A stretch of 64,000 nucleotides of DNA from Paraneptunicella aestuarii (GTDB lineage Bacteria > Pseudomonadota > Gammaproteobacteria > Enterobacterales > Alteromonadaceae). The DNA lies in the NCBI RefSeq assembly GCF_019900845.1, contig NZ_CP074570.1, positions 1,860,001 through 1,924,000 on the forward strand, in the 5' to 3' direction. A program made the translations under genes and the position numbers. A model generated the notes under the pieces. That model saw nothing but the letters and a program-made list of their open reading frames with translations. It was not told where the DNA came from and did no database searches. The number at the start of each line of letters is the position of its first letter. The first letter of the stretch is position 1. Below are positions 35,471 through 43,904 of this stretch, in pieces.

Positions 35471-35901
35471 TGAAATCACTGTCTATTTTTTTATTAACGA
35501 CTTGTACCATGTTGACGGGATGTGTTTCCTATCGAGAAGGTCAGAATGTCGATCTTTACACTGAAATCGGCGGAAAGGAAACCTTGTCAAAGGTCTATGG
35601 TTTAGCGCTCACTCGCATTTATAACGACCCGGTTATTGGTCATTATTTTGAGGGCGTTCCGAAAAATGATTTGCGTCGTGAACTGACTGAGCAAACCTGC
35701 GAATTAATTGGCGGCCCTTGTGACTACGAAGGGAAATCCATGCTGGAAGCTCATAAGGATTTGAGTATCAAAGATAGCGAATTTTTCTTGTTGGTAGAGT
35801 ACGTACAGCAAGCGATGCGTGATATTGGTTTAACATATCAGCAGGAAAACCGTATCTTGTCGCATTTGGCGCCAGTGAAAAATGAGGTTGTTTATCACTA
35901 A
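35470..35901 (+). CDS. Group I truncated haemoglobin-like lipoprotein
   Basis: This 143-residue protein has a lipoprotein signal with lipobox LTGC (Cys17), followed by a truncated-globin domain: LYTEIGGKETLSKVYGLALTRIYNDPVIGHYFEGV, and MLEAHKDLSIKDSEFFLLVEYVQQAM with the likely proximal haem His. A lipid anchor places this globin at the membrane facing the periplasm, unlike cytoplasmic trHbs. It is translationally coupled to a DUF3034 gene, a pairing that suggests a shared role, perhaps in redox or NO chemistry. That role is inference. Confidence 0.9.
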   Translation: MKSLSIFLLTTCTMLTGCVSYREGQNVDLYTEIGGKETLSKVYGLALTRIYNDPVIGHYFEGVPKNDLRRELTEQTCELIGGPCDYEGKSMLEAHKDLSIKDSEFFLLVEYVQQAMRDIGLTYQQENRILSHLAPVKNEVVYH

Positions 35902-35912
35902 TATGAGCGCGA

Positions 35913-36470
35913 TTATTTCAAATCAAACTCAAGTGCAGGGCAATCCAGTTTTTGTAGCTCCATTGCCAGTTCTGTATTGGCATCAGTTTGATTGTCGGGT
36001 TTGGTTAGCGTGTAGATAAAGCCATGATAACGAATGTTGTAGTGACCAGCCTGTAAAGGATAAGCATCTGCTAAATTGAGCACTTTTGATAATGTTTCAT
36101 TGGCTTTCAATGTGATGAAATCAGAAGCTAGTGGTTCGCCTCGTTTCATCATGGCACCTTGATATTCTAATTGTTCATCGTTTACCGACACTTTGAGGAA
36201 TCGGTTCTTCCAGCCTTCCCAGGGAGAGTTCCATAAAAGTACAGGTACAGTATCGCTTGAACCGTTGGTGAGTGAAAATTTAACGAGGGCAACAAGTTTG
36301 TCAGTTTTCTCGTTTTCAGGCGGTTCTTGAAAGGTAATTTGGCAAGTTAGAGGCATGGCTGATATTGATTTGGCAAAGAGCATTAATCCAGTGATAAGTG
36401 TAAGCAGTAACATGCTGAGCTTGGAAGCTGTGCGTTTTTCTACTTTCTCTATCATAGAGCTTGTTCTCAT
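35913..36470 (-). CDS. Stand-alone paralogue of the M35 protease N-terminal domain
   Basis: This 185-residue protein has a signal peptide (hydrophobic stretch MLLLTLITGLMLFAKSISA). Its mature domain aligns with residues about 45-135 of the adjacent M35 metalloprotease, sharing L-W-x2-P, F-x-KV, EYxGA, KRxxP, SD[YF]I-x-L and GxY[DN]I-x-Y. It lacks any protease domain. It lies downstream of the protease gene on the same strand, separated by a hairpin. As prodomains of M35 enzymes inhibit or chaperone their protease, an inhibitor or chaperone role is plausible but not shown. ATG at 36455 is an alternative start. Confidence 0.75.
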   Translation of the reverse strand: MRTSSMIEKVEKRTASKLSMLLLTLITGLMLFAKSISAMPLTCQITFQEPPENEKTDKLVALVKFSLTNGSSDTVPVLLWNSPWEGWKNRFLKVSVNDEQLEYQGAMMKRGEPLASDFITLKANETLSKVLNLADAYPLQAGHYNIRYHGFIYTLTKPDNQTDANTELAMELQKLDCPALEFDLK

Positions 36471-36505
36471 TTTATTGCCATTATCTCAGGTTGATTTAAA
36501 CACGA

Positions 36506-36529
36506 AACGCAAAGCCTAAGCTTTGCGTT
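36506..36529. terminator. Hairpin between the M35 protease and its prodomain paralogue
   Basis: AACGCAAAGC and GCTTTGCGTT form a 10-bp perfect stem with a 4-nt loop. It lies 32 bp after the leftward protease stop and before the paralogue start. It could be a terminator or a partial attenuator lowering paralogue expression; the following T-run on the minus strand is weak. Confidence 0.6.
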
Positions 36530-36560
36530 CCATTTTATTAAGCCAAATACTAAGCAGATA

Positions 36561-37619
36561 TTAATTCTGGTACGGCGTATTTTCTGCAAAATATTCGTGG
36601 CTGTCGGCATTGCGAATCGCACTGCTTGGGCTAGAGTTAGCCAGCGATTTCGCTGCAGATTGACCATAGGCCAAATCGTCCGTGCCTGCAACCACATTAA
36701 AGTGACTCAATTCATGTACGATGGTACCTGCTTTTGAGTCTGTACCTGTTGTAGGCGCGCTCCAGAAAGCATTACACAAGTACACTTTGTAAGGCTGTGT
36801 AGGATATACATAAGCGTAGTAACCTTGGTTACAGCTACAATCGAACGTCAGGTTTTTGTTATCAATCGCGTCCTGAATTGCATAGAAGTTGTTTCTTACT
36901 GTATTCCAACGAGAGCTGCTATAAGTGCCAAACCAGGTGTCATAGCGAGCATTGTACTTGTTGGAAGCTTCATTTTGCAGATAAGCAACAGAGTTGTCGG
37001 TGATTGTATTCGCTGCTGAAAGAGCAGATTGAATAGAGTTCTTCTCTGAGTTGGTGCAAGCGCCTGTATAGCTAACGCCTTGAATAGAAATGATGTCTTG
37101 CATTGCTTGTTGACGCATTTCTGCATAGCTATCGCCACGCCCTTCAATCCAGACATTCACAACGTTAGAAGCGATTTTGCTGCTACGGTTTTTGCTGTCG
37201 ATATCACGAACCAATCCTTTAAAGTCAGCAGCGTATTGAATGTCATAGCTACCCGTCGCGCTTAAATCGTACATACCGGTTAATTCAACCTGGTAAGAAA
37301 CGCTTTGGTGAGGTTGTAGTTCGATATAGTCACTTTCTTGAGGTGCAGAACGTTTCGCATGTGCGCCAAAGTATTCGTGTCTTAAGCCGTCCTTTTTAAC
37401 CTTAAATAATGATTCCTTGGTTTCCTGAGTAGGAATGTACCACTCCAATAGTTTTAATGGAGTGCTTTCAGTGTTGGTGAAAGTGATGTTGAGCGTTAAA
37501 TCGTCTTTCGCTGTGATGCTGTTCATATCACTGCTTAGCGATACTTCGATGCCTTTTGCCAATGCTGCGTTAGAAGTTAATAAGGCGAGGGCAACTGCTG
37601 CAATTTTATAGTTTTTCAT
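36561..37619 (-). CDS. Secreted M35-family (aspzincin) metalloendopeptidase
   Basis: This 352-residue secreted protease has a signal peptide (NYKIAAVALALLTSNAALA), an N-terminal immunoglobulin-like prodomain (about residues 20-165) and a C-terminal M35 catalytic domain. The zinc site is TIVHELSHFNVVAGTDDLAYG: HExxH plus the GTxxxxYG aspzincin motif, whose Asp is the third ligand. Cysteines (CTNSEK, FDCSCNQGYY, YLCNAFW) probably form disulfides. Relatives include the Aeromonas exotoxin AsaP1 and fungal deuterolysins, which cut at Lys. The next gene encodes a free-standing copy of its prodomain. Confidence 0.93.
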   Translation of the reverse strand: MKNYKIAAVALALLTSNAALAKGIEVSLSSDMNSITAKDDLTLNITFTNTESTPLKLLEWYIPTQETKESLFKVKKDGLRHEYFGAHAKRSAPQESDYIELQPHQSVSYQVELTGMYDLSATGSYDIQYAADFKGLVRDIDSKNRSSKIASNVVNVWIEGRGDSYAEMRQQAMQDIISIQGVSYTGACTNSEKNSIQSALSAANTITDNSVAYLQNEASNKYNARYDTWFGTYSSSRWNTVRNNFYAIQDAIDNKNLTFDCSCNQGYYAYVYPTQPYKVYLCNAFWSAPTTGTDSKAGTIVHELSHFNVVAGTDDLAYGQSAAKSLANSSPSSAIRNADSHEYFAENTPYQN

Positions 37620-38020
37620 AGTGTAGAGGGTTGTGTTGTTAAGGGAATAATATTTCTAGATTAGGTTTTGATCTTTGTAAATGTGATATTTGTAATCAAG
37701 GTAATAATATGCGTCTTAACTTTTGTTGTATGTTGTAAAAAAATATACTCAAACAGGTAAAAAGGTGTTGATATGTCTGTTTTTGAGTGAAAATTAGCCA
37801 AATAAACCCATGATAAAAGTAAGGTTTTTGGTGATGGTGAGAAAGAAAAAATTTCTTAGATTTCATGAAATACGTAAATTTGGAATTTACATATTTTACT
37901 ATTTTGTAGAAATATCGCCTTCATAAATATAAATGGACGAAGTTATTGAATCTTCATTGTGCCTGATTGTTCTTCATTGCAGTGAGAACGGAGTTTTTCT
38001 GAATTAATTATGCGATCAGA
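37620..38020. other. AT-rich intergenic region
   Basis: This is the region upstream of the M35 protease gene and downstream of the response-regulator gene. It is very AT-rich and probably holds the protease promoter. No ORF, repeat or convincing terminator was recognised. Confidence 0.5.
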
Positions 38021-39646
38021 TTAGCTATTTAGGGGCAGCCCATCAAGCATTTCCAGTCGTTCAGCCAGTTCCTGCAATCTTTCTTCAGTTTGTTGGTCTT
38101 TCGATAGGGATTTTAGTTGGTCAAATAGCGCTTTGGCGTAGATATCCTGATATAGCAAAGTAGGGATTTCTATCATGCATTTCAACAGGTTGAGGCAAAA
38201 GACTGGTTCTTGTGGAAACATGCGATGTGCTCGATAAAAACCACCAATGGCCTGTTCATAATTTCCGGTTACATACTGTTGTAAAGATTGTTGGTTGTAT
38301 CTTACCGCCAGCAATCGTTCCTTACTGATGCTCTGCTCGCTTCGAATGAAAGCAAGTTCAGCCAGGGCTTGTTCATTAATTTGGGAAAGGGAAGAGGCGC
38401 GTTCTTTGAATACGGCTAATAATTCCGCCGCTTTTTGTTCTTCACCAATGCCATGAAGGACTTTTATGGCATCGCCCAATGTGTGGAGGTCTTCTTTATC
38501 CAGTTTGTTCATATTGCGTTTCGATACCAAACGTTTCGCTTTGTCGATATCCTGCGCTAATACGGCAACCATTGCAGACAGATAATTGGTGTCAGTATGA
38601 GAGTCGGATTTAAGCTTTTTATTCACTGCTGCACGTATGAGTTGCTCAGCATTGAGGAGTGATTCTGAACGAGCGTTTTCGGCTTTTTCTTCTGCCAGAA
38701 TAAGGTGGCAACGAGCCATATCCAGTGATAACTGAGCAAAATGTTCACGTATTTCTGTGTCGGTTTGTCGCCTTTTATCTAAAACCGCAATGGCGTCATG
38801 AATGCGATCCTGCATTTGATAGAGATAAGCTTTTAACCGGGTTGCACTAAGCGACATATTGGATTCGTTGATTTGTTCCACATAATCTAAAGCCTGATCA
38901 TAATCACGGTTGTTTATCTGAATTTTGGCGAACCACTCACAGGCTCTTTCCTTGGTAAATCGGTTTTTCAGTAATGAAGACAGGATTTTCTCGCAATGGC
39001 GAATATCCCCATAGAGATAACAGCAGAGTATTAAGCCCCATTTCGCCCAAATGACATTTGAAGATTCTTTTAATACCGCCATGTATAAATCGCAGGCTTC
39101 CTGATAGCGTTCCAGCTTTATCAATAATTTTGCTTTCAGCCTGTCAAAGGCAGGTTTATAGCGAGGATGCGGCAGTTGTTTGCTGAGCTTTTCCAGATAA
39201 ATCAGCGCGTCGTCAAATTCCTCTTCATCCATCAAAGCAAGTACAGGGTATAAAAACTCATTTAAACGTAATGTGCCCCTTAGAGTCTTTTCCAGATGAT
39301 TGATGTTGTAGGGCTTGAGTAATAGAGAATCGGGATGGGCATCGAATATTTGACCTACCACCATTGGCATGTGATCGCTGGTGACAAATATGGTACTGGT
39401 AACGTTTTTAAGGAGTTGTTTTTCTTGCAGTTCCTGAATGACTTCTACGCCATTTTTGTGGATGCCAAGGTAGTAATCCATCAACAGGACATCGTAGTCC
39501 TTGTACTGCATCTGTTGTTTCAGTTCGTTACCCTGACGAAAGCAGTCCACGTTTGTGTAATTCAAACGCAAAAGGTAATTACGCAGATTGGTTCGCGCGT
39601 CGTCATTGTCTTCAACAATGGCAATGTTAAGTGCTCGTTTACTCAC
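38021..39646 (-). CDS. Response regulator with C-terminal TPR-like helical repeats
   Basis: In this 541-residue protein, residues about 8-130 are a CheY-like receiver (IAIVEDNDDAR; phosphoacceptor Asp in VLLMDYYLG; FVTSD; Lys in LLLKPYN). The remaining 400 residues are helix-rich with TPR-like units (ALIYLEKLSKQLPHPRYKPAFDRLKAKLLIKLERYQEACDLYMAVL), so the output is probably protein-protein interaction, not DNA binding. The start is GTG and sits in a 16-bp tandem duplication. No histidine kinase gene is adjacent. Confidence 0.9.
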   Translation of the reverse strand: MSKRALNIAIVEDNDDARTNLRNYLLRLNYTNVDCFRQGNELKQQMQYKDYDVLLMDYYLGIHKNGVEVIQELQEKQLLKNVTSTIFVTSDHMPMVVGQIFDAHPDSLLLKPYNINHLEKTLRGTLRLNEFLYPVLALMDEEEFDDALIYLEKLSKQLPHPRYKPAFDRLKAKLLIKLERYQEACDLYMAVLKESSNVIWAKWGLILCCYLYGDIRHCEKILSSLLKNRFTKERACEWFAKIQINNRDYDQALDYVEQINESNMSLSATRLKAYLYQMQDRIHDAIAVLDKRRQTDTEIREHFAQLSLDMARCHLILAEEKAENARSESLLNAEQLIRAAVNKKLKSDSHTDTNYLSAMVAVLAQDIDKAKRLVSKRNMNKLDKEDLHTLGDAIKVLHGIGEEQKAAELLAVFKERASSLSQINEQALAELAFIRSEQSISKERLLAVRYNQQSLQQYVTGNYEQAIGGFYRAHRMFPQEPVFCLNLLKCMIEIPTLLYQDIYAKALFDQLKSLSKDQQTEERLQELAERLEMLDGLPLNS

Positions 39647-39672
39647 AGGTATGACTACTCACAGGTACTACT
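39641..39672. repeat. 16-bp tandem duplication across a start codon
   Basis: ACTCACAGGTATGACT is followed directly by ACTCACAGGTACTACT. The first unit contains, on the minus strand, the GTG start codon of the response-regulator gene. The second unit repeats the same GTG context upstream but runs into a stop within eight codons. Confidence 0.7.
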
Positions 39673-40087
39673 TATTTGGGCTTCGCTTTCTATTAAGGCT
39701 TTTGATATTACAACTTATCAATCTTTCCCAATCTGTTTGCTCTCTCTGTTTACACTTAAGGCAAATTCTCACAATGGATCGGGTGAAAGGTTGCTCAAAA
39801 AATCCAGCAAGTGGTTAATTTTAACACAGTGACAGATAGCTCTCTAAATAGCAGAACGCTATAAAAAACCTTTTGAGGTGATTTATTGAACTGTATCTGG
39901 TACGACCTGATGTGGGAGTTGTGATAGGAAAAATATTCATCGAATTGAAAAAATTTCCAGTGTATTCATTAATGTACGGGAAAAAAGTTGGATTTTGTTA
40001 AAGTTTTATCACGTTAACGTTAACGTAAAGGTGCAATTTCTGTTAATGTAAGCCCCACTAAATTAGTTAACCATCAGAATAATTGTC
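39673..40087. other. Divergent intergenic region upstream of mmsA
   Basis: This gap separates the leftward response-regulator gene and the rightward mmsA operon. It contains the ACGTTAACGT palindrome described separately and otherwise AT-rich DNA. No ORF was recognised. Confidence 0.5.
40011..40031 (+). promoter_or_regulatory. Putative LiuR operator upstream of the mmsA operon
   Basis: ACGTTAACGTTAACGT is a perfect 16-bp palindrome and is followed by AAAGG. It resembles the sites in front of liuR (TTACGTTTACGTAA and ACGTAAAGG). It lies about 57 bp before the mmsA ATG, a position suited to control by LiuR. Confidence 0.7.
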
Positions 40088-41581
40088 ATGAGCCATAATG
40101 TACCTTTGTTAATTGATGGCGAGTTTTTGCCTTCATCTACAACTCAATTCATCGATGTTACCAACCCTGCCAACAATGAAGTTATCGCCCAGGCACCTTG
40201 TGCTACCGATGCTGAAATGGAACGCGCCATTGCCAGTGCTGCTGAAGCGTTCAAAAGCTGGAAAGAAGTGCCGGTAAGTGAACGTGCCCGTTTAATGATG
40301 CGCTATCAAGCTTTGTTGAAAGAGCATCACGACGAGTTGGCTGAAATTTTGAGTCAGGAAACAGGTAAGACTTTCGCCGACGCGAAAGGTGATGTGTGGC
40401 GTGGTATTGAAGTGGTTGAACAAGCCATCAATATGCCTGCGTTAATGATGGGCGAGACTGTTGAAAACGTTGCCCGCAGTATTGATACCAGCAGTTTCAT
40501 TCAGCCGTTAGGCGTATGCGTGGGTATTACACCTTTCAACTTTCCGGCTATGATCCCTTTGTGGATGTTCCCAATGGCGATTGCCGCTGGTAACACATTC
40601 ATATTGAAGCCTTCCGAGCAAGACCCGATGACGCCAATTCGTTTGGCTGAACTGTTCATTGAAGCTGGCGCACCAAAAGGCGTATTGAACGTTGTTCATG
40701 GTGGTAAAGATCAAGTTGATATTTTATTGAACCATAAAGAAACCAAAGCGGTGTCGTTTGTTGGTTCTGTTCCTGTTGGTCAGTACATTTATAAAACTGC
40801 AACCGGCAATATGAAGCGTGCTCAGTGTTTTGCTGGTGCCAAGAACCACACCGTTATTATGCCTGACGCGAATAAAGCGCAAGTGTTAAATAATCTGGTA
40901 GGTGCCTCTGTGGGCGCTGCAGGTCAACGTTGTATGGCCATTTCTGTTGCTGTCTTTGTGGGCGATTCCAAAGAGTGGATTTCTGAATTGAAGCCTCTGT
41001 TTGAAGAAGTGAGCCCTGGCTTGTGGAATGATGAAAAAGCGGCTTATGGCCCGCTGATCAGCCCAAAAGCGAAAGCCCGTGTATTAGAGTTGATTCAACA
41101 AGGTAAAGAGCAAGGCGCTAACTGTCTGGTTGACGGTTCTGACTTTACTTTGCCTGGTTATGAAAGCGGAAACTGGGTTGGCCCTACGCTGTTCACTGAT
41201 GTCACCAAAGAAATGGCGATTTATCAGGAAGAAATCTTCGGTCCGGTATTGTGCTGTATGTGCGTCGATACTTTGGAAGAAGCGTTGGAACTGGTTAACA
41301 GTAACCCTTACGGTAACGGTACTTCTATCTTCACTGGTAGTGGTGCGGCAGCGCGTAAATATCAGCACGAAGTAGAAGTTGGACAAGTGGGCATTAACGT
41401 ACCCATTCCTGTGCCATTACCTTTCTTCTCTTTCACTGGCTGGAAGAATTCATTCTACGGTGATTTGCATGCTTACGGTAAGCAAGCAGCGCGTTTCTAT
41501 ACTGAAACCAAAACCGTCACGTCTCGTTGGTTTGAAGATGACATTCCAACTGGGCCAAATATGACTATCAATTTACGTTAA
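40088..41581 (+). CDS. mmsA: CoA-acylating methylmalonate-semialdehyde dehydrogenase
   Basis: This 497-residue aldehyde dehydrogenase converts (methyl)malonate semialdehyde to propionyl- or acetyl-CoA at the end of valine catabolism. Family signatures are [25 protein letters not shown], the NAD site [12 protein letters not shown], catalytic Cys in [17 protein letters not shown], and [23 protein letters not shown], which is specific to MmsA. It is first in a five-gene operon with a LiuR-like palindrome upstream. Confidence 0.97.
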   Translation: MSHNVPLLIDGEFLPSSTTQFIDVTNPANNEVIAQAPCATDAEMERAIASAAEAFKSWKEVPVSERARLMMRYQALLKEHHDELAEILSQETGKTFADAKGDVWRGIEVVEQAINMPALMMGETVENVARSIDTSSFIQPLGVCVGITPFNFPAMIPLWMFPMAIAAGNTFILKPSEQDPMTPIRLAELFIEAGAPKGVLNVVHGGKDQVDILLNHKETKAVSFVGSVPVGQYIYKTATGNMKRAQCFAGAKNHTVIMPDANKAQVLNNLVGASVGAAGQRCMAISVAVFVGDSKEWISELKPLFEEVSPGLWNDEKAAYGPLISPKAKARVLELIQQGKEQGANCLVDGSDFTLPGYESGNWVGPTLFTDVTKEMAIYQEEIFGPVLCCMCVDTLEEALELVNSNPYGNGTSIFTGSGAAARKYQHEVEVGQVGINVPIPVPLPFFSFTGWKNSFYGDLHAYGKQAARFYTETKTVTSRWFEDDIPTGPNMTINLR

Positions 41582-41605
41582 TTTAATCAGCAGAGGCAAA
41601 ACCTG

Positions 41606-42763
41606 ATGGATTTCAATTTAACTGAAGACCAGCTCGCGTTCGCCGAAACTGCGAGACAATTTGCAGAGCAAGAACTGGCACCTAACGCAGCGCAGTGGGA
41701 TAAAGATCATCATTTTCCTAAAGATGTGATTCAACGTGCGGGCGAACTGGGCTTTTGTGGCTTGTATTGTCCTGAAGATCAAGGCGGCTTGGGTTTAAGT
41801 CGTCTGGATTCTTCCATTATTTTTGAACAATTGGCAATGGGCTGTACTGCGACCACTGCCATGATGACCATTCACAATATGGCGGCGTGGATGATGACCA
41901 CCTGGGGAACCGAAGAGTTCAAACAGGAGTGGTCTGATTCTTTGGTCACAGGTGAAAAACTGGCGTCATATTGTTTGACCGAACCGGGTTCCGGTTCTGA
42001 TGCAGCTTCTCTGCGTACTACAGCCAAGCGCGACGGTGATCACTACGTGGTAAACGGTTCTAAAATGTTTATCTCTGGCGCGGGCGAAACCGATGTGCTG
42101 GTGGTGATGGTTAGAACTGGTGAAGAAGGGCCAAAGGGCATTTCTGCTATTGCGATCCCTGCTGACGCTGATGGCATCATTTATGGTAAAGCCGAAGAGA
42201 AAATGGGCTGGAATGCTCAGCCTACGCGCTTGGTCACTTTTGAAAATGTACGTGTACCCGTGAAAAACCTGTTGGGTAATGAAGGCGAAGGCTTCAAGTT
42301 TGCCATGAAAGGTTTGGACGGCGGTCGTATTAACATTGCTACCTGTTCCGTAGGAACAGCACAACAAGCGTTAAATACGGCAAGAAACTATATGCACGAG
42401 CGTCAACAGTTCGGTAAGCCATTAGCGGCTTTTCAGGCGTTACAGTTCAAAATCGCTGATATGACCACTGAGCTGGTTGCGGCTCGCCAAATGGTGCGTT
42501 TAGCGGCTGCCAAGCTGGATAATGATGATCCGGAAAAAACCGCCTATTGCGCCATGGCAAAACGCTTTGCTACCGATGTGGGTACTAAAGTGTGTGATGA
42601 TGCGCTGCAAATTCACGGTGGCTATGGATACATTCAGGAATATCCGTTGGAGCGCCATTTGCGTGATGTACGTGTTCACCAGATTTTGGAAGGCACTAAC
42701 GAGATCATGCGTGTCATCATTGGTCGCCGAGTGTTGGCTGACGATGCTGGAGATATTTTGTAA
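41606..42763 (+). CDS. Acyl-CoA dehydrogenase, probably isobutyryl-CoA dehydrogenase
   Basis: This 385-residue flavoprotein shows YCLTEPGSGSDAASLRT, MKGLDGGRINIATCSVGTAQQAL and HGGYGYIQEYPLERHLRDVRVHQILEGTNEIMR. The catalytic Glu is in the C-terminal EGT motif, as in isobutyryl- and short-chain dehydrogenases and unlike LiuA. Between mmsA and 3-hydroxyisobutyryl-CoA hydrolase it best fits oxidation of isobutyryl-CoA to methacrylyl-CoA. Its stop overlaps the next ATG by one base. Confidence 0.93.
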   Translation: MDFNLTEDQLAFAETARQFAEQELAPNAAQWDKDHHFPKDVIQRAGELGFCGLYCPEDQGGLGLSRLDSSIIFEQLAMGCTATTAMMTIHNMAAWMMTTWGTEEFKQEWSDSLVTGEKLASYCLTEPGSGSDAASLRTTAKRDGDHYVVNGSKMFISGAGETDVLVVMVRTGEEGPKGISAIAIPADADGIIYGKAEEKMGWNAQPTRLVTFENVRVPVKNLLGNEGEGFKFAMKGLDGGRINIATCSVGTAQQALNTARNYMHERQQFGKPLAAFQALQFKIADMTTELVAARQMVRLAAAKLDNDDPEKTAYCAMAKRFATDVGTKVCDDALQIHGGYGYIQEYPLERHLRDVRVHQILEGTNEIMRVIIGRRVLADDAGDIL

Positions 42764-43896
42764 TGACGACAGAACTGGCTCAAGCGCCGGTTCTGTTTGA
42801 AGAACTGGCATGTGCTGACGGAAGCAAGTTGGGTGTGGCAACACTTAACTTACCCAAAGCGTTGAACTCTCTTAATGTAGTGATGGTGGAATTACTTCTG
42901 GCAAAGCTACATGAGTGGAAATCACAATCTGACATCGGTGCTGTTTTACTAAAAGGCGCAGGTGAAAAAGCCTTCTGCGCGGGTGGTGATGTTGTTGCCC
43001 TATACAACGCAATGAAAGACCAGCCCGGACAAATTCCTGAACTGGCACAAAATTTCTTCCGCGAAGAATATAAGCTGGATTATTTCATCCATGACTTTGG
43101 CAAGCCCTTTATTGTTTGGGGCTGTGGCATCGTGATGGGCGGTGGTATGGGGCTGTTGATGGGAGCAAGCCATCGTATTGTGACTGAAACCAGCCGTATG
43201 GCGATGCCGGAAATTACCATTGGTTTGTACCCAGATGTGGGCGGAAGTTATTTCCTTAACAAGATGCCTGCGGGCTGTGGCATGTTTAGTGGCTTAACGG
43301 GTGCCAGCATCAATGGTGCGGATTCTATTGTTTTGGGCTTGGCTGACTACTTCAACAGTAGTGAGAACTTGTCTGAATTCACCGAACAGCTACAAGCCAT
43401 TGCATGGAACGATGCTAATGCAGTTAGCAAGCTGGATGAGCTATGTATTGCTAATACTCAGGCTAATGAAGCATTAAAGCCAGTTGCACAATTCCAATTA
43501 CACATTGAAGCCATGCAAGGCTTGGCGCAATGTTCTGATTTGCAGTCATCTATCGACTATATTCTTGCCATGCCATCGGAAAATGACAAATGGTTGTCAA
43601 AAGCTCAAGCGAATTTGAAAGCTGGCTCTCCGATTACTATGCATTTGGTTTATGAGCAGCTAAATAGAGCGGGTGAATTATCTTTGGCTGAATGTTTTCA
43701 GATGGAATTAGCGATGTCTTATCGTTGCGCTTCACTGGGCGAATTTCAGGAAGGCGTACGTGCTTTGCTGATCGATAAAGATATGCAACCTAAATGGCAA
43801 TATGCCACACCAGCAGAAGTGCCTGCTGATTTGGTCGAATCTTTCTTTGAGCCACAATGGGAAGGTGAACACCCATTGCAGGCGTTAACAAATTAG
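42763..43896 (+). CDS. 3-Hydroxyisobutyryl-CoA hydrolase (enoyl-CoA hydratase/isomerase family)
   Basis: This 377-residue protein is longer than a simple hydratase and matches HIBCH. It has the crotonase oxyanion loops GAGEKAFCAGGDVVALYNAMK and WGCGIVMGGGMGLLMGASHRIVTE, then MPEITIGLYPDVGGSYFLNKMP, and a C-terminal extension (EFQEGVRALLIDKDMQPKW). It releases free 3-hydroxyisobutyrate for MmsB. The ordinary methacrylyl-CoA hydratase that should act before it is not in this operon; another crotonase elsewhere may supply it. Confidence 0.93.
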   Translation: MTTELAQAPVLFEELACADGSKLGVATLNLPKALNSLNVVMVELLLAKLHEWKSQSDIGAVLLKGAGEKAFCAGGDVVALYNAMKDQPGQIPELAQNFFREEYKLDYFIHDFGKPFIVWGCGIVMGGGMGLLMGASHRIVTETSRMAMPEITIGLYPDVGGSYFLNKMPAGCGMFSGLTGASINGADSIVLGLADYFNSSENLSEFTEQLQAIAWNDANAVSKLDELCIANTQANEALKPVAQFQLHIEAMQGLAQCSDLQSSIDYILAMPSENDKWLSKAQANLKAGSPITMHLVYEQLNRAGELSLAECFQMELAMSYRCASLGEFQEGVRALLIDKDMQPKWQYATPAEVPADLVESFFEPQWEGEHPLQALTN

Positions 43897-43904
43897 GAGG
43901 CAAC

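Noticed and set aside
39335..39832. A 165-codon rightward open frame opposite the response-regulator gene
   Set aside because: It is antisense to a clearly coding receiver/TPR frame and has no ribosome site or recognisable protein pattern; it is a shadow of the real gene.
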